From Streptomyces sp. ACA25 (GTDB lineage Bacteria; Actinomycetota; Actinomycetes; Streptomycetales; Streptomycetaceae): DNA of 64,000 nt. Shown here piece by piece: positions 53,246-62,757 of this stretch; within the stretch, counting starts at the first letter, position 1; each line of letters opens with the position of its first letter. The DNA is taken from the NCBI RefSeq assembly GCF_028200735.1, contig NZ_JAQKPV010000002.1:62001-126000 (forward strand), in the 5' to 3' direction. Both the position numbers and the translations under genes were made by a program. Under the pieces are notes generated by a model. That model was not told the DNA's origin. It was given only the letters and a program-made list of their open reading frames with translations, and ran no database searches.

Positions 53246-53557
53246 CCCGGCCTTGCGGGACGGGCGTGGAGGTAGCGCCCAACTGACTGCTGGGTGGACT
53301 CCTCCGTCCAGACAATCCGCCGGTTGTCGAGTTTGAAGCACAGGACGGCATCGAGCAGGGCGGGTAGGCGATCCCGCGGTGGGGCCGCGGGCCCAAGCGG
53401 CGGTGGGCCGAACTCGACGGGCCTGCCTGATCGGTTCGAGTCCTGCCTCGTACAGCGCGCGGAGCAGCCCGGCGCGATCACCGAAGGCCCGTAAGAGCGT
53501 GCCTTTGCCCACGTCGGCCGCTGCAGCGATGTCGGCCATGGTGACGCGCGAGGCAGC
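53218..53557 (-). pseudogene. TetR-family regulator remnant
   Basis: The recognisable piece is the second half of a TetR HTH, VTMADIAAAADVGKGTLLRA, then FGDRAGLLRALYEAGLEPI. The first helix and the start are missing. After RQA the frame must shift to continue with VEFGPPPLGP and LDAVLCFKLDNRRIVWTEES, which ends at 53218 inside the hydrolase 3' end. So the gene is 5'-deleted and frameshifted. No function is expected. Confidence 0.65.
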
Positions 53558-53790
53558 AGCTGATGTTCCGGGACGACCGGCAGTTCTGGTTCGAGACCGC
53601 TGTCATGTGTGCGACGGGGAAACGCTCCCGTTCCCGTGCGGCCCCACCTCTGGGGTTCACCTTTCGGTGACGACAGGTTTCCGCCGCTCCCGGATTGGAA
53701 GCCTCAGTTGGTTACCCCAGGTAGCCACATGGGTACTCAGTGATGATCAATCGCTGAACGGCGGAGCACAACCGGAACGAGGCACCATCC
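53558..53790. other. Noncoding gap upstream of two tiny genes
   Basis: No gene is seen. At 53712-53737 TACCC and GGGTA form a weak inverted repeat around about 13 nt. The sequence from 53735 (CTCAGTGATGATCAATCGC) is AT-richer and may hold the promoter for the small genes at 53791. No -10/-35 pair is certain. Confidence 0.3.
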
Positions 53791-53997
53791 ATGACATCCC
53801 TCACCACTCGCCCCGCGACGCGGCAACAGGCGGCGTTCGAAGTCGGACCCGCGGCAAGCGCCGCCGGGGAGGGCCGGCCCGCACGCGCGCGAGCCGGGAT
53901 CGTCCACCCGTCGCTGCGGACCGCTCCCCCGGCCCGCCCGGGCGGCCCGGTTCCGGCCGGCAGACCGGCGTCCGACGTCCGGGGAGCCACGCGGTGA
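53791..53997 (+). CDS. Small protein, first of a two-gene unit
   Basis: An unrecognised 68-residue protein rich in Ala, Arg, Pro and Thr, starting MTSLTTRPATRQQAAFEVG. It has no cysteines or membrane segment. A GGAACGAGG site lies about 9 nt before the ATG. Its TGA overlaps the GTG of the next tiny gene (GTGA), an arrangement that is hard to explain by chance alone. It could be a peptide precursor or a small regulator. No modifying enzyme apart from the convergent methyltransferase is near. Confidence 0.45.
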   Translation: MTSLTTRPATRQQAAFEVGPAASAAGEGRPARARAGIVHPSLRTAPPARPGGPVPAGRPASDVRGATR

Positions 53998-54122
53998 GCG
54001 CGCAGCCGAAGGAACAGCAGCCGTGGCCCCCCGAGCGCTTGCGCGAACTGGTCACCAAGCTGCGGAAGTTCCGAGAACGCAGCGCCACCCATCGGCGGCT
54101 CAAAGGGGGAGAACCACTGTGA
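53994..54122 (+). CDS. Tiny basic protein, second of a two-gene unit
   Basis: A 42-residue basic peptide with a likely amphipathic helix (PPERLRELVTKLRKFRERSA) and a Gly-Glu-rich end. GTG 53994 overlaps the preceding stop. It is followed 58 nt later by a strong terminator at 54181, which supports a real transcript. I do not recognise a family. Confidence 0.42.
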   Translation: MSAQPKEQQPWPPERLRELVTKLRKFRERSATHRRLKGGEPL

Positions 54123-54180
54123 ATCCCCACGCCGGAGAGCAGCCGCGCGGAATGTGCGAGCCCGACGTGCGCTGAGGTAC

Positions 54181-54219
54181 GGCGTCCGCCCGGGAAGCCC
54201 GGCTTCCCGGGCGGACGCC
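54181..54219 (+). terminator. Hairpin terminator after the two small genes
   Basis: Perfect 19-bp arms (54181-54199 and 54201-54219) around a single base. It lies 58 nt after the second small gene and before the convergent methyltransferase gene, so it may serve both strands. The rest of 54123-54347 shows no gene. Confidence 0.75.
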
Positions 54220-54347
54220 GCCGGCCGGCCCGGTGACGGCCTTCAACTGCTCGCCGCACACCCGCCCACCGCCCCGCACCGGCGCGGCGCCACCGCACCA
54301 ACCGGCCCTGGATCTTGTCCGGTGCCCCTGATCCGGCGCGGCGCACC

Positions 54348-55004
54348 TCACGGCGCGGCGGGCGGCTTTCGGGCCAGGACGTAGCCCTGCGGGACCTTCT
54401 CGCCGGCGCCGGGCTGCCGCAGAATCTCGGCCCACACGTCGAACCCGGCGTCGCGCAGCAACTCGGCGACCTCGCCGGGCCGCTGCCGGTACCAGTCGAG
54501 GCAGACGGGTTTTCCGAACGCCTCGGTGCGGTGCCCCCGTTCGTCGCCGACCTGGAAGACGAGCATCAGCTGCCCTCCGGGCGCGAGCACCCGGAGAAAC
54601 TCGGTGAACAGCTCGGGCCGCCGCTCCCACGGGACATGGATGATCGAGTAGGTGGCGAGCAACCCGCCGAGCACGCCGTCCGCCAGGTCCAGGGCCAGCA
54701 TGGACCCCACCTCGAACCGCAGGTCCGGGTAGCGGCTTCGGGCCAGGCCGGTCATGCCGGGCGACAGGTCGATGCCGAAGGCGCCCAGCCCGAGACGGCA
54801 CAGTTCGGCCGTCATCCACCCGGGCCCGCAGCCCACGTCCGCGACCGGGCCGTTCCCGCCCGCCTTCACCAGGTCGGCGAACGCGCCGTACAGCGCGCGG
54901 TCCAGGGGCTTGCTGTCCAGGTCGAGGGGCAGCCGGTCGGCGTAACCCGCGGCCGCCAGTACATCGTAGGAGTCCCGGGTCGCGGCGAGGAAGGCGTCAT
55001 CCAT
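54348..55004 (-). CDS. SAM-dependent methyltransferase (class I), paralogue
   Basis: A 218-residue class I methyltransferase with motif [29 protein letters not shown] and the shared [19 protein letters not shown] stretch found also in the gene at 34354, so the two are paralogues. The C-terminus ([20 protein letters not shown]) is family-typical. It starts at ATG 55004 and diverges from the ABC exporter gene, with a 177-nt gap. The acceptor is unknown. Confidence 0.86.
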   Translation of the reverse strand: MDDAFLAATRDSYDVLAAAGYADRLPLDLDSKPLDRALYGAFADLVKAGGNGPVADVGCGPGWMTAELCRLGLGAFGIDLSPGMTGLARSRYPDLRFEVGSMLALDLADGVLGGLLATYSIIHVPWERRPELFTEFLRVLAPGGQLMLVFQVGDERGHRTEAFGKPVCLDWYRQRPGEVAELLRDAGFDVWAEILRQPGAGEKVPQGYVLARKPPAAP

Positions 55005-55181
55005 GACCGCTCAGCGCAGGCCCGGAAACGGACAGTCCACGCGGGCGGAGCCGTTCGGGCGCTTGCCGGGCCGGGGCACCGTCCGCCCGCCGGGGGGCGG
55101 CCGGTGAACCCGGGTGACGGGCGCGGCGTCCTGGGGGAGAGTGGGACCGCAACCCGGCGGTACAGGAAGGCGGAACGCTCC

Positions 55182-57029
55182 GTGGTCACCGAAACAGGCA
55201 CGTCCCCGATACCGCGCACGGCGCAGGACCAGGAGGACGAGCCACCGCAGGACGGTGGCCCCGGCGACGCGGCCCCGGCGACCCCGGCGACCCCGGAGGA
55301 GCCTGCGGCGTGGCGGGTGCTGCTCGGGTACGCGCGGCCGTACCGGTGGGTGCTGCTGCTCGGCGCCGTGCTGTCGCTGCTCACCGGCGCCGCCGGACTC
55401 GCCCTGCCGCTGGTGGCCCGGCAGCTGATCGAGAACCTGTCCGCGGACCGGGCGATCACCGGGGCCCTGATCCTGATGTCCGTGCTGGTCGTGACGAACG
55501 CCGTCCTCGGCGCGCTGGGTTCGTACGTGCTGCAGCGCACCGCGGAGTCCGTGGTGCTGTCCGTGCGGCGGGCGCTCGCCTCCTACCTGCTGCGGTTGCG
55601 GATCACCGCGCTGGACCGCAGCGAGCCCGGTGACCTGATGGCCCGCATCACCTCGGACACCACGCTGCTGCGGGCGGTGACCACCGATTCCCTGGTCGGG
55701 TTCGGCACCGGCGGTCTGACGCTGCTGGCCACGCTGCTCATGATGGGCATCGTCGACCTGCCGCTGCTGGGCGTCACCCTCGGCGTCATCGTTCTCGCCG
55801 CCACGGTCGTCGGGGTGATCGTGCCGCGCATCAACAAGGCCAGCAAGCAGGCCCAGGAGTCCGTCGGACTGATGGGTGCCGCGCTGGAACGGGTGCTGGG
55901 CGCACTGCGGACGGTCAAGGCCTCGGGGGCGGAGCACCGGGAGGAACAGGCCGTGCACGCCGCGGCGCACGAGTCGTGGCGGCAGAGCGTCCGGGCCGCC
56001 CTGTGGTCGGCGCTGGCCGGCAACACGGCCGGGCTTTCCATGCAGGTCGCCTTCATCACCGTGCTCGGCTTCGGCGGAGCACGGGTCGCGACCGGGGCGA
56101 TCGACATCGGCACCCTGGTGGCGTTCCTGCTGTACGTGTTCTACCTGATGGCGCCCATCCAGCAGGTGGTGGCCGCCATCACCCAGTACCAGGTGGGGGC
56201 CGCCGCCGTCGCGCGCATCCAGGAGGCGGAGCGGCTGCCGGCCGAGCCGGCGTTCCCGGCCGCGCCGCTGCCCGGGCCGGGCGCCGAGCCTGCCTCGGTG
56301 ACCTTCGAGGACGTGCGCTTCAGGTATGCCGAGGACCTGGAACCGGTGCACCACGGTGTCACCTTCACCGTTCCGCCGCGCGGGATGACGGCGTTCGTCG
56401 GTCCGTCGGGAGCGGGCAAGACCACCGTCTTCTCCCTCATCGAGCGGTTCTACGACCCCACCGGAGGCCGGGTGCTGGTGGACGGGACGGATGTGCAGGA
56501 CTGGGAGATACCGCGGCTGCGGGCCGCCATCGGCTACGTGGAGCAGGACGCGCCGGTGCTCTCCGGGTCGCTGCGCGACAACCTGCTGCTCGGTGCCCCG
56601 GACGCCGGTGAGGACCGGCTGCGGGAGATTCTGGAGACGACCCGGCTGACCGGGCTGGTGGCTCAGCTTCCGCTGGGTCTCGACACCCTCGTCGGGCACC
56701 GGGGCACCAAGCTTTCCGGCGGGGAGCGCCAACGGGTGGCGATCGCACGCGCCCTGCTGCGCCGGCCCCGGCTGCTCCTGCTGGACGAGGCCACCTCGCA
56801 GCTCGACGCGGTCAACGAGGCGGCGCTGCGGGACACGGTCGCCGAGGCGGCCCGCCACACCACCGTCCTGGTCGTGGCACACCGGCTGTCCACGGTCACG
56901 ATGGCCGACCGGATCGTGGTGATGGACGCGGGCACCGTCAAGGCCGTCGGCACGCACGGCGAACTGGTCGCCTCCGACTCGCTGTACGCGGAGCTGGCCG
57001 CGACGCAGTTCCTCTCCAGCGTGGAGTGA
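55182..57029 (+). CDS. ABC exporter with fused membrane and ATPase domains (type IV, half-transporter)
   Basis: A 615-residue half-transporter. The N-tail is Pro/Glu-rich (1-45), followed by six membrane helices (about 55-340) and an ATP-binding domain with Walker [10 protein letters not shown] (Lys413), Q-loop YVEQDAP, signature KLSGGERQR, Walker [13 protein letters not shown] and His-loop VAHRLST. It would act as a homodimer to export a lipophilic compound or peptide. The substrate is unknown. GTG 55182 has GGAAGG about 11 nt upstream. It diverges from the methyltransferase, which might modify its cargo, but that is speculation. Confidence 0.88.
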   Translation: MVTETGTSPIPRTAQDQEDEPPQDGGPGDAAPATPATPEEPAAWRVLLGYARPYRWVLLLGAVLSLLTGAAGLALPLVARQLIENLSADRAITGALILMSVLVVTNAVLGALGSYVLQRTAESVVLSVRRALASYLLRLRITALDRSEPGDLMARITSDTTLLRAVTTDSLVGFGTGGLTLLATLLMMGIVDLPLLGVTLGVIVLAATVVGVIVPRINKASKQAQESVGLMGAALERVLGALRTVKASGAEHREEQAVHAAAHESWRQSVRAALWSALAGNTAGLSMQVAFITVLGFGGARVATGAIDIGTLVAFLLYVFYLMAPIQQVVAAITQYQVGAAAVARIQEAERLPAEPAFPAAPLPGPGAEPASVTFEDVRFRYAEDLEPVHHGVTFTVPPRGMTAFVGPSGAGKTTVFSLIERFYDPTGGRVLVDGTDVQDWEIPRLRAAIGYVEQDAPVLSGSLRDNLLLGAPDAGEDRLREILETTRLTGLVAQLPLGLDTLVGHRGTKLSGGERQRVAIARALLRRPRLLLLDEATSQLDAVNEAALRDTVAEAARHTTVLVVAHRLSTVTMADRIVVMDAGTVKAVGTHGELVASDSLYAELAATQFLSSVE

Positions 57030-57179
57030 CGTCGGGTTCGTGGCCGGGTGAGGGGCGCGTGGGCATTCCCGGAATCCCGGCCACCGGCCCGGGAGTGCGA
57101 CGGCGACGTGCCGGGCCCCCGGACCGTTTCCCCAGCGGGTGGCGGGCGAGTCGAGGGGCAGGCCCGCACATGGCCGGCC

Positions 57180-58667
57180 TCACCGGTCCGGCCGGGCGTC
57201 GCCCGGCCGGTGGCCCAGCCCTTCGCGGAGGGCCTGGCACAGCGCGGACACGGCGGCCGGGAAGCCGTGGTCGGGCGGCGTGCCGTAGCCGACGACGAGG
57301 CCGTCCCGGGGTGCTGCCCCCGGGCTGTCCGGGGTGCGGTAGGCACCCAGCCCTCTCACGGCCACATCGTGCCGCGCCGCTGCGGCCAGCATCCGGTCCT
57401 CCGTGCCGTCCGGCAGGTCCAGCACCGCGTGCAGCCCGGCTGCTATGCCGGAGACCCGCACCTCGGGAACCCACTGTTCCAGGGCGGCCCGCAGCTGGTC
57501 CCGACGTGACTGATAGCGCCGCCGCATCCGCCGCACGTGCCGGTCGTACGCCCCGCAGCCCATGAAGTCCGCGAGGGTGAGCTGTTCCAGAATGCTGGTG
57601 CGCAGTTCCCGCTCCCCCTTGGCTGCCAGCACCCGGGGCACCAGATGCCGCGGCAGCACCATCCATCCCAGGCGCAACGCAGGGCTCAGGCTTTTGCTCA
57701 CCGTGCCCAGGTACACCGCACGCTCCGGGTCCAGGCTCTGGAGTGCGCCGACCGGCTGCCGGTCGTAACGGAACTCGCCGTCGTAGTCATCCTCGAGCAC
57801 CAGCCCGTCCACCGATCGGGCCCAGTCGATCACCGCCGCCCGGCGAGCCGGCTCCAGCGGTCCACCGGTGGGGAACTGGTGGGCCGGTGTCAGCAGCACC
57901 GTCCGGGCACCGGAGGCGGTGAGTGGCCCGGTGACCGCGCCTGCCTGGTCCACCGGCAGCACCACCGTGTGCAGCCCGGCCGAGGACAGCAGGGTCCGGT
58001 GGTGGCCGAGGCCGTACTCCTCGACCGCCACCGGGCCCTGGGCCAGGCCGGACAGCAGCCGCAGGCCGTGGGCGAACCCGGCGCAGACCACCACGCGGTC
58101 GGGGGTGGTGCGCACGCCGCGGGCCCGGGCCAGGTAGCCGGCCAGCGTCTCCCGCAGTTCCGTGCGGCCCTGCGGATCACCGGGGCCGAACGCCTCGCTG
58201 GGTGCGGCCGTCAACGCGCGGCGGGCGGAGCGCAGCCACTCGGACCGGGGAAAGGAGGACGCGTTGGCGGTCCCCGGGACGAGGTTGTGGCGGGGCGCGG
58301 CACGACGCTGCGGAGCCGCGGCCGGACCCTGCGGTACGCGGGGAGCAGCGAACGCTTTCCCGATGCCGGCGCGTCGGGCCACGCGGGTACCGGAGCCCTG
58401 CCGCGTCACCAGCCAGCCCTCGGCGGTGAGTTCGGCGTAGGCGCCGGACACGGTATTGCGGGCCACGCCGAGGTCGGCGGCCAGCGAGCGGGACGACGGC
58501 AGCCGGGTGCCGGAAGCCAGCCGGCCGTCGGTGACGGCCTCGCGCAAGGCGCGCATCAGCCTCTCGCGCTTGCCACCCTCGTGCCGGGCGGACGTCAGGT
58601 CGAGGCGCAGGTCCAGGTGGAGGTCGAAGTCCGGCCGCCCGCGCGGAATGGCTCCATCAGCAGACAC
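57180..58667 (-). CDS. MocR-type GntR/aminotransferase-like regulator
   Basis: A 495-residue fusion of a GntR winged helix (about 30-100: MRALREAVTDGRLASGTRLP, SRSLAADLGVARNTVSGAYA) and a PLP aminotransferase-fold domain. The Schiff-base Lys325 lies in GTVSKSLSPALRLGW, and EDDYDGEFRYDR is the usual PLP-domain stretch. Such proteins sense amines or PLP and often control the divergent gene. Here that gene is an AhpD-like protein 47 nt away. GTG 58667 is probably leaderless, as TATGGT lies 9 nt upstream. Confidence 0.9.
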   Translation of the reverse strand: MSADGAIPRGRPDFDLHLDLRLDLTSARHEGGKRERLMRALREAVTDGRLASGTRLPSSRSLAADLGVARNTVSGAYAELTAEGWLVTRQGSGTRVARRAGIGKAFAAPRVPQGPAAAPQRRAAPRHNLVPGTANASSFPRSEWLRSARRALTAAPSEAFGPGDPQGRTELRETLAGYLARARGVRTTPDRVVVCAGFAHGLRLLSGLAQGPVAVEEYGLGHHRTLLSSAGLHTVVLPVDQAGAVTGPLTASGARTVLLTPAHQFPTGGPLEPARRAAVIDWARSVDGLVLEDDYDGEFRYDRQPVGALQSLDPERAVYLGTVSKSLSPALRLGWMVLPRHLVPRVLAAKGERELRTSILEQLTLADFMGCGAYDRHVRRMRRRYQSRRDQLRAALEQWVPEVRVSGIAAGLHAVLDLPDGTEDRMLAAAARHDVAVRGLGAYRTPDSPGAAPRDGLVVGYGTPPDHGFPAAVSALCQALREGLGHRPGDARPDR

Positions 58668-58714
58668 GGAACTGGACCATACAACCGGTCAGTTGGGCTC
58701 GTACGGTCGGAACC
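58668..58714. promoter_or_regulatory. Divergent mocR/ahpD control region
   Basis: The 47-nt gap carries facing -10-like elements: TACGGT (58702-58707) for the plus gene, 7 nt before its ATG, and TATGGT on the minus strand (complement of 58676-58681) for mocR. Between them, CAAC-6 nt-GTTG (58682-58695) is a small inverted repeat and a likely regulator site. Both transcripts would be leaderless. Confidence 0.45.
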
Positions 58715-59164
58715 ATGACAGCGACTCAGCGAATGAACATGTGGAAGCACGTCCCCGACGTCCACCAGGCGATGCTCGGCCTGCACGAGGCCGCCAAGCA
58801 GGGCGTGGACCCGGTCCTCACCGAGCTGGTCCTCACGCGTGCCTCGCAGATCAACCGATGCGCCTTCTGCATCGACATGCACGTGAAGGACGCGCGGAAG
58901 GCCGGTGAGACCGAGGAGCGGATCTACTTCCTCAACGCCTTCGACGAGGTCGAGGATGTCTACACGGAGAAGGAGCGTGCCGCCCTCGCCCTGACCGAGG
59001 CCATCACCGTACTCACCGACGGCTTCGTGCCGGACGACGTCTACCAGCGGGCCGCGAAGCAGTTCGAGGAGCCCGAACTGGCCCGGCTCATCGCGCTGAT
59101 CACCACCATCAACGCGTGGAACCGGATGAGCGTCGCTACCCGCACGCCCCCTGCCGGTCGCTGA
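58715..59164 (+). CDS. AhpD-like carboxymuconolactone decarboxylase-family protein
   Basis: A 149-residue all-helical protein with the alkylhydroperoxidase CxxC motif as CAFC followed by His (NRCAFCIDMHVKDARK). This is the AhpD-type disulfide/proton-relay pattern. It may reduce peroxides or act in a related thiol process. Expression is probably controlled by the divergent MocR regulator. ATG 58715 has no ribosome site and appears leaderless. The pairing of MocR with this family is common in Streptomyces. Confidence 0.88.
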   Translation: MTATQRMNMWKHVPDVHQAMLGLHEAAKQGVDPVLTELVLTRASQINRCAFCIDMHVKDARKAGETEERIYFLNAFDEVEDVYTEKERAALALTEAITVLTDGFVPDDVYQRAAKQFEEPELARLIALITTINAWNRMSVATRTPPAGR

Positions 59165-59226
59165 GCCGGGCGGATCCGTCCGCGACACCGTTCCCTTCCC
59201 GCGTGGGGTGATGCCAGGGTGAGGCG

Positions 59227-60885
59227 ATGACCCCACCTGTGATTCTGCGCGGCGGCACGGTACTCGACGGCACAGGGCGGGCGGGCCGGGCTGCGGACGT
59301 GGCGGTGGCCGGCGGCCGGATCGCCGCCGTCGGCGGCGCGGCGGAGGCCCGCGCGGCGGCGGGCCGGGGGGCGCGGGTGCTGGAGGTGGCCGGGGCGGTG
59401 GTGTGCCCCGGCTTCATCGACCTGCACTCGCACGCCGACTTCACCGTCATGGGCAGCCCGCAGGCGCTCACCCAGACCGCGCAGGGCGTCACCACGCTGG
59501 TGACGGGAAACTGCGGGTTCTCACCGTTCCCCCTGAACCCCCGTTTCCGCGACGACCTGGTGGCGCACTGCGGCTTCCTCGACGACGGCCTCAGCTGGGA
59601 GTGGTGCACGGCAGGCGACTACGCCGAAACGGTGGACCGCCTGCCACTGGGGGTCAACCTCGCCCTCCAGGTGGGACACGGCTCACTGCGCATCGCCGCG
59701 ATGGGCCCGGAAGACCGGTCGCCGAGCGCCGCCGAGCGGGAGCGGATGGCCGGGCTGCTGCGGGAGGCGGCGGCGGACGGCGTGGTGGGGATGTCCAGCG
59801 GGCTGATCTACGCGCCCGGCATGTATGCCGGCATCGAGGAGCTCGTCGCGCTGGCCACCGAGGCGGCGCGGGCGGGGCTGCTCCACTCCACGCACCTGCG
59901 CAGTGAGAGTTCCCGGCTCGCGGAAGCCGTCGAGGAGGCGCTGTCGGTGGCGAGGCGGTCCGGCGTGCGGCTGCAGATTTCCCACCTGAAGGCGGCGGGG
60001 GTGAGCAACTGGGGTGCGGTGGCCGGGGCACTGCGGCAGATCGAGGCAGCCCGTGCCCACGGGGTCGACGTGGCCGCCGACCAGTACCCGTACAGCGCTT
60101 CCAGCACCACGCTCACCAGCGCCCTGCCGGGCTGGGCGATGGACGGCGGGGTGCAGGCGCTGCTCGCCCGGCTGGACGATGCGGAGCAGTCGGCGCGGCT
60201 CGCCGCCGAGCTGGCGGCCCGGGAGGGGGCGGACTTCCGGCCGGACCGCATCGTGCTCGCCGCCACCCCACCGGGCCCGTTCCGCACCGCGATCGGCCGG
60301 ACGGTCGCCGAGGTCGCCGCCACGCTGGGCTGCGGGGCGGGGCAGGCGGTGACCGAGCTGCTGCGGGCGCAGCGCGGCCAGGTGGGCACGGTCAACCACT
60401 CGATGTCGGAGGACGACGTGCGTCTGGTGATGCGGCACCCGGCGGTGGCGGTGGCCAGCGACGGCTGGGTGCTGCGCTGCCCCGGCGAGGGCAGGCCGCA
60501 TCCGCGGAGCTTCGGCACGTTCGCCCGGGTGCTGGGCCATTACGTGCGTTCCGAGCGGGTGTTGGAGCTGCCCGAGGCGGTGCGCCGCATGACCTCTCTG
60601 CCGGCCTCCCGGCTCGGCTGGAACGACCGTGGCCTCGTGCGGGAGGGAGCGGTCGCCGATCTCGTGGTGCTCGACCCGGACCGGGTACGGGACCGGTCGA
60701 CGTTCGAGGAACCCTGGCACCTGGCCACCGGCGTACTGCACACCCTGATCGCCGGCCGCCCCGTGCGGGAGCACGGTGAGCCGACCGGCGAGCCCGCGGG
60801 CCGGGTGCTGCGGCGCCCCCGCTCGCGGGAAACGAACCTCATGCGGAAATGTTCCGCCAGTGACCCGAAAGATTGTCTCCGGTGA
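59227..60885 (+). CDS. D-aminoacylase / N-acyl-D-amino-acid deacylase
   Basis: A 552-residue amidohydrolase. The metal site FIDLHSHAD (His67, His69), VTTLVTGNCGFSP, the His in STHLRSES, and the QISHLKAAG segment are in the family order, with a final metal/acid Asp in AVASDGW. It should remove acyl groups from D-amino acids or related dipeptides. The C-terminal beta domain (GAVADLVVLDPDRVRDRSTF) is complete, with an extra 25-residue basic tail holding two cysteines. ATG 59227 has GAGG 3 nt upstream. Confidence 0.88.
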   Translation: MTPPVILRGGTVLDGTGRAGRAADVAVAGGRIAAVGGAAEARAAAGRGARVLEVAGAVVCPGFIDLHSHADFTVMGSPQALTQTAQGVTTLVTGNCGFSPFPLNPRFRDDLVAHCGFLDDGLSWEWCTAGDYAETVDRLPLGVNLALQVGHGSLRIAAMGPEDRSPSAAERERMAGLLREAAADGVVGMSSGLIYAPGMYAGIEELVALATEAARAGLLHSTHLRSESSRLAEAVEEALSVARRSGVRLQISHLKAAGVSNWGAVAGALRQIEAARAHGVDVAADQYPYSASSTTLTSALPGWAMDGGVQALLARLDDAEQSARLAAELAAREGADFRPDRIVLAATPPGPFRTAIGRTVAEVAATLGCGAGQAVTELLRAQRGQVGTVNHSMSEDDVRLVMRHPAVAVASDGWVLRCPGEGRPHPRSFGTFARVLGHYVRSERVLELPEAVRRMTSLPASRLGWNDRGLVREGAVADLVVLDPDRVRDRSTFEEPWHLATGVLHTLIAGRPVREHGEPTGEPAGRVLRRPRSRETNLMRKCSASDPKDCLR

Positions 60886-60931
60886 GCGCAGCGGATTCTT
60901 TCGACACTCCGAATGAATTTCCGCATCGCGG

Positions 60932-60960
60932 ATGAGAAGAGCCGCCGCCGCTCTTCTCAT
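60932..60960 (+). terminator. Hairpin terminator after the D-aminoacylase
   Basis: Perfect 11-bp arms ATGAGAAGAGC and GCTCTTCTCAT enclose 7 nt (CGCCGCC), 47 nt after the stop. The rest of the gap to 61160 has no visible gene. Confidence 0.65.
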
Positions 60961-61160
60961 TCGTCCCGCCGCGGGCTGCCGGCCGGTGGCGTGGGCGGCC
61001 CGGCAACTCGTTCCACAGCGGTTCGTCGGCCGACGAACCGCGCTGCCGGGGCCGGGCTGCGGGTGCGGCCGGGAAGTGGAGGGCCGTGGAGGGAAGGATC
61101 GAGGCCGGCCGGCGGGTTCCCGTGCCACGGAACGCACGCCACTCCAGGAGAAATCGGGGC

Positions 61161-61805
61161 ATGCCCATGCGCAGTCTTCCTCTTCGCGCGGCCGCTGCGG
61201 CGGCCATCGCCGTCGCACTCGTCGCCCTCACCGCCTGCGGGGGTGCCGGCGACGACGGGGCCTCGGACGCTGCGGCCCCGTCCGGCGACGCCACCGGCCC
61301 GGACGACCCGGACGACGGCGGCGCGGACGACGGCTCCCCGGACGGCGACGGGGCGGACGGCGACGGCGCGGATCCGGACATCCCCGCAGCGCTGAACTTC
61401 CGCACGAGCACGGTGGACGGCGGGTCGTTCGAGGGCGCCTCGCTGGCCGGGGAGAGTGCGGTGCTGTGGTTCTGGGCGTACAACTGCCCGGTGTGCCAGG
61501 CGGAGGCCCCGGGCATCAAGGCCGCGCACGAGCAGTGGGGCGAGGAGGTGACGTTCGTCGGTGTCCCGGGCAACGGCAGCCCGGAGCAGGACGGCGACTT
61601 CGTCAACGACTACGGCCTCGACGGCTTCACCCACGCCCGCGACGAGGACGGTGCGCTGTGGACCTCGTTCGGCGTGCCCGCACAGCCGGCCTTCGCGTTC
61701 GTCGACCCGGACGGGAACGTGGACATCGAGCTCGGCACGATGAACGAGGGCGACCTCGACGAGCGCCTCGCCGAACTCGCCGGCGCCGCAGCGTCCGGCC
61801 GGTGA
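61161..61805 (+). CDS. Thioredoxin-fold lipoprotein (TlpA/DsbE-like)
   Basis: A 214-residue extracytoplasmic thiol protein. It has a signal peptide with lipobox LTAC (Cys26), an Asp/Gly-rich linker (about 27-75), and a thioredoxin domain with WAYNCPVCQ (Cys109, Cys112). The cis-Pro lies in GVPAQPAF. It would carry electrons to reduce disulfides outside the membrane, fed by the CcdA-like partner next door. ATG 61161 has AGGAG 10 nt upstream; ATG 61167 is a second choice. The two genes are 13 nt apart. Confidence 0.87.
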   Translation: MPMRSLPLRAAAAAAIAVALVALTACGGAGDDGASDAAAPSGDATGPDDPDDGGADDGSPDGDGADGDGADPDIPAALNFRTSTVDGGSFEGASLAGESAVLWFWAYNCPVCQAEAPGIKAAHEQWGEEVTFVGVPGNGSPEQDGDFVNDYGLDGFTHARDEDGALWTSFGVPAQPAFAFVDPDGNVDIELGTMNEGDLDERLAELAGAAASGR

Positions 61806-61818
61806 GCGGCGGCCGACG

Positions 61819-62757
61819 GTGAACGAACTTCCCCTCGCGCTGGCCGTGACGGCCGGCATGCTGGCGGCTGTCAACCCGTGCGGCTTCGCCCTGCTGCCCG
61901 CCTACCTGGCACTGTTCGTCAGCGGTGGGCCGGACAGCGGGGGTCCGGACAGCGGACCGGCCGGGCGGCAGGCCGGCGGCCGGCTCGGCCCGCTGCGGCG
62001 GGCGGCGGTGGCCACCGGCGCGATGACCACCGGGTTCGTGGTCGTCTTCGGCACCTTCGGGCTGCTCGTCTCCCCGCTGGCACTGACGGTGGACAGCTGG
62101 CTGCCGCGCATCACCATGGTGGTCGGCCTGATCCTGGTCGGCACCGGCGGCTGGCTGCTGGCCGGGCGGGAGTTGCGGGTGCCGTTGCCCAAGGCGGGCC
62201 CGAGCGGCCGCAATCCGGCGGGCTCGGCCCGCGGCATGGCGCTCTTCGGCATCTCCTACGCCGTGGCCTCGCTGTCCTGCACCGTCGGTCCGTTCCTGGC
62301 CCTCACCGGCACGGCGTTCCGCGGCGGCAGCGTACCGGGCGTCCTCACCGTGTTCCTGGCCTACGCCGGGGGGATGGGCGCGGTGGTGGGAGTGCTGACC
62401 CTGGCCGTGGCGCTGTCCCGGCAGGCCCTGGTCGCCCGCATCCGCCGTGCCCTGCCGTACGTCACCCGGGCCTCGGGAGCGCTGTTGCTGCTCGCCGGGT
62501 TCTACGTCACGTACTACGGCTGGTGGGAGCTGTACGGTGGCGCCGGCGACCCGGTGGTCTCCCGCGCCACCGCGTTCCAGGGTGACGTGACCCGGTGGCT
62601 GAACGATCTGGGAGCCGGCCCGGTGGTGCTGGCTCTGGCGGTACTGGCCCTGGCGGCAGCGGGTGGCCGGGCGGCGGCAGTCGTCACCGCCCGGCGGCGC
62701 CGCCCGGCGGCCGGCCGCGGCGGGCCGGACCGGGCCGAAGGGTCCGGCGGGATCTGA
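61819..62757 (+). CDS. CcdA/DsbD-type membrane thiol transporter
   Basis: A 312-residue membrane protein of the CcdA family with about six main helices. The paired cysteines are Cys21 in NPCGFALLPAYLALF and Cys154 in LSCTVGPF, which pass reducing power from cytoplasmic thioredoxin. A Gly/Pro-rich loop (about 34-58) and a C-terminal basic tail are extra. It pairs with the TlpA-like lipoprotein. GTG 61819 has a GGCGG sequence upstream. The partner system can serve cytochrome c or other secreted thiol proteins; no c-type maturation genes are in the window. Confidence 0.88.
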   Translation: MNELPLALAVTAGMLAAVNPCGFALLPAYLALFVSGGPDSGGPDSGPAGRQAGGRLGPLRRAAVATGAMTTGFVVVFGTFGLLVSPLALTVDSWLPRITMVVGLILVGTGGWLLAGRELRVPLPKAGPSGRNPAGSARGMALFGISYAVASLSCTVGPFLALTGTAFRGGSVPGVLTVFLAYAGGMGAVVGVLTLAVALSRQALVARIRRALPYVTRASGALLLLAGFYVTYYGWWELYGGAGDPVVSRATAFQGDVTRWLNDLGAGPVVLALAVLALAAAGGRAAAVVTARRRRPAAGRGGPDRAEGSGGI

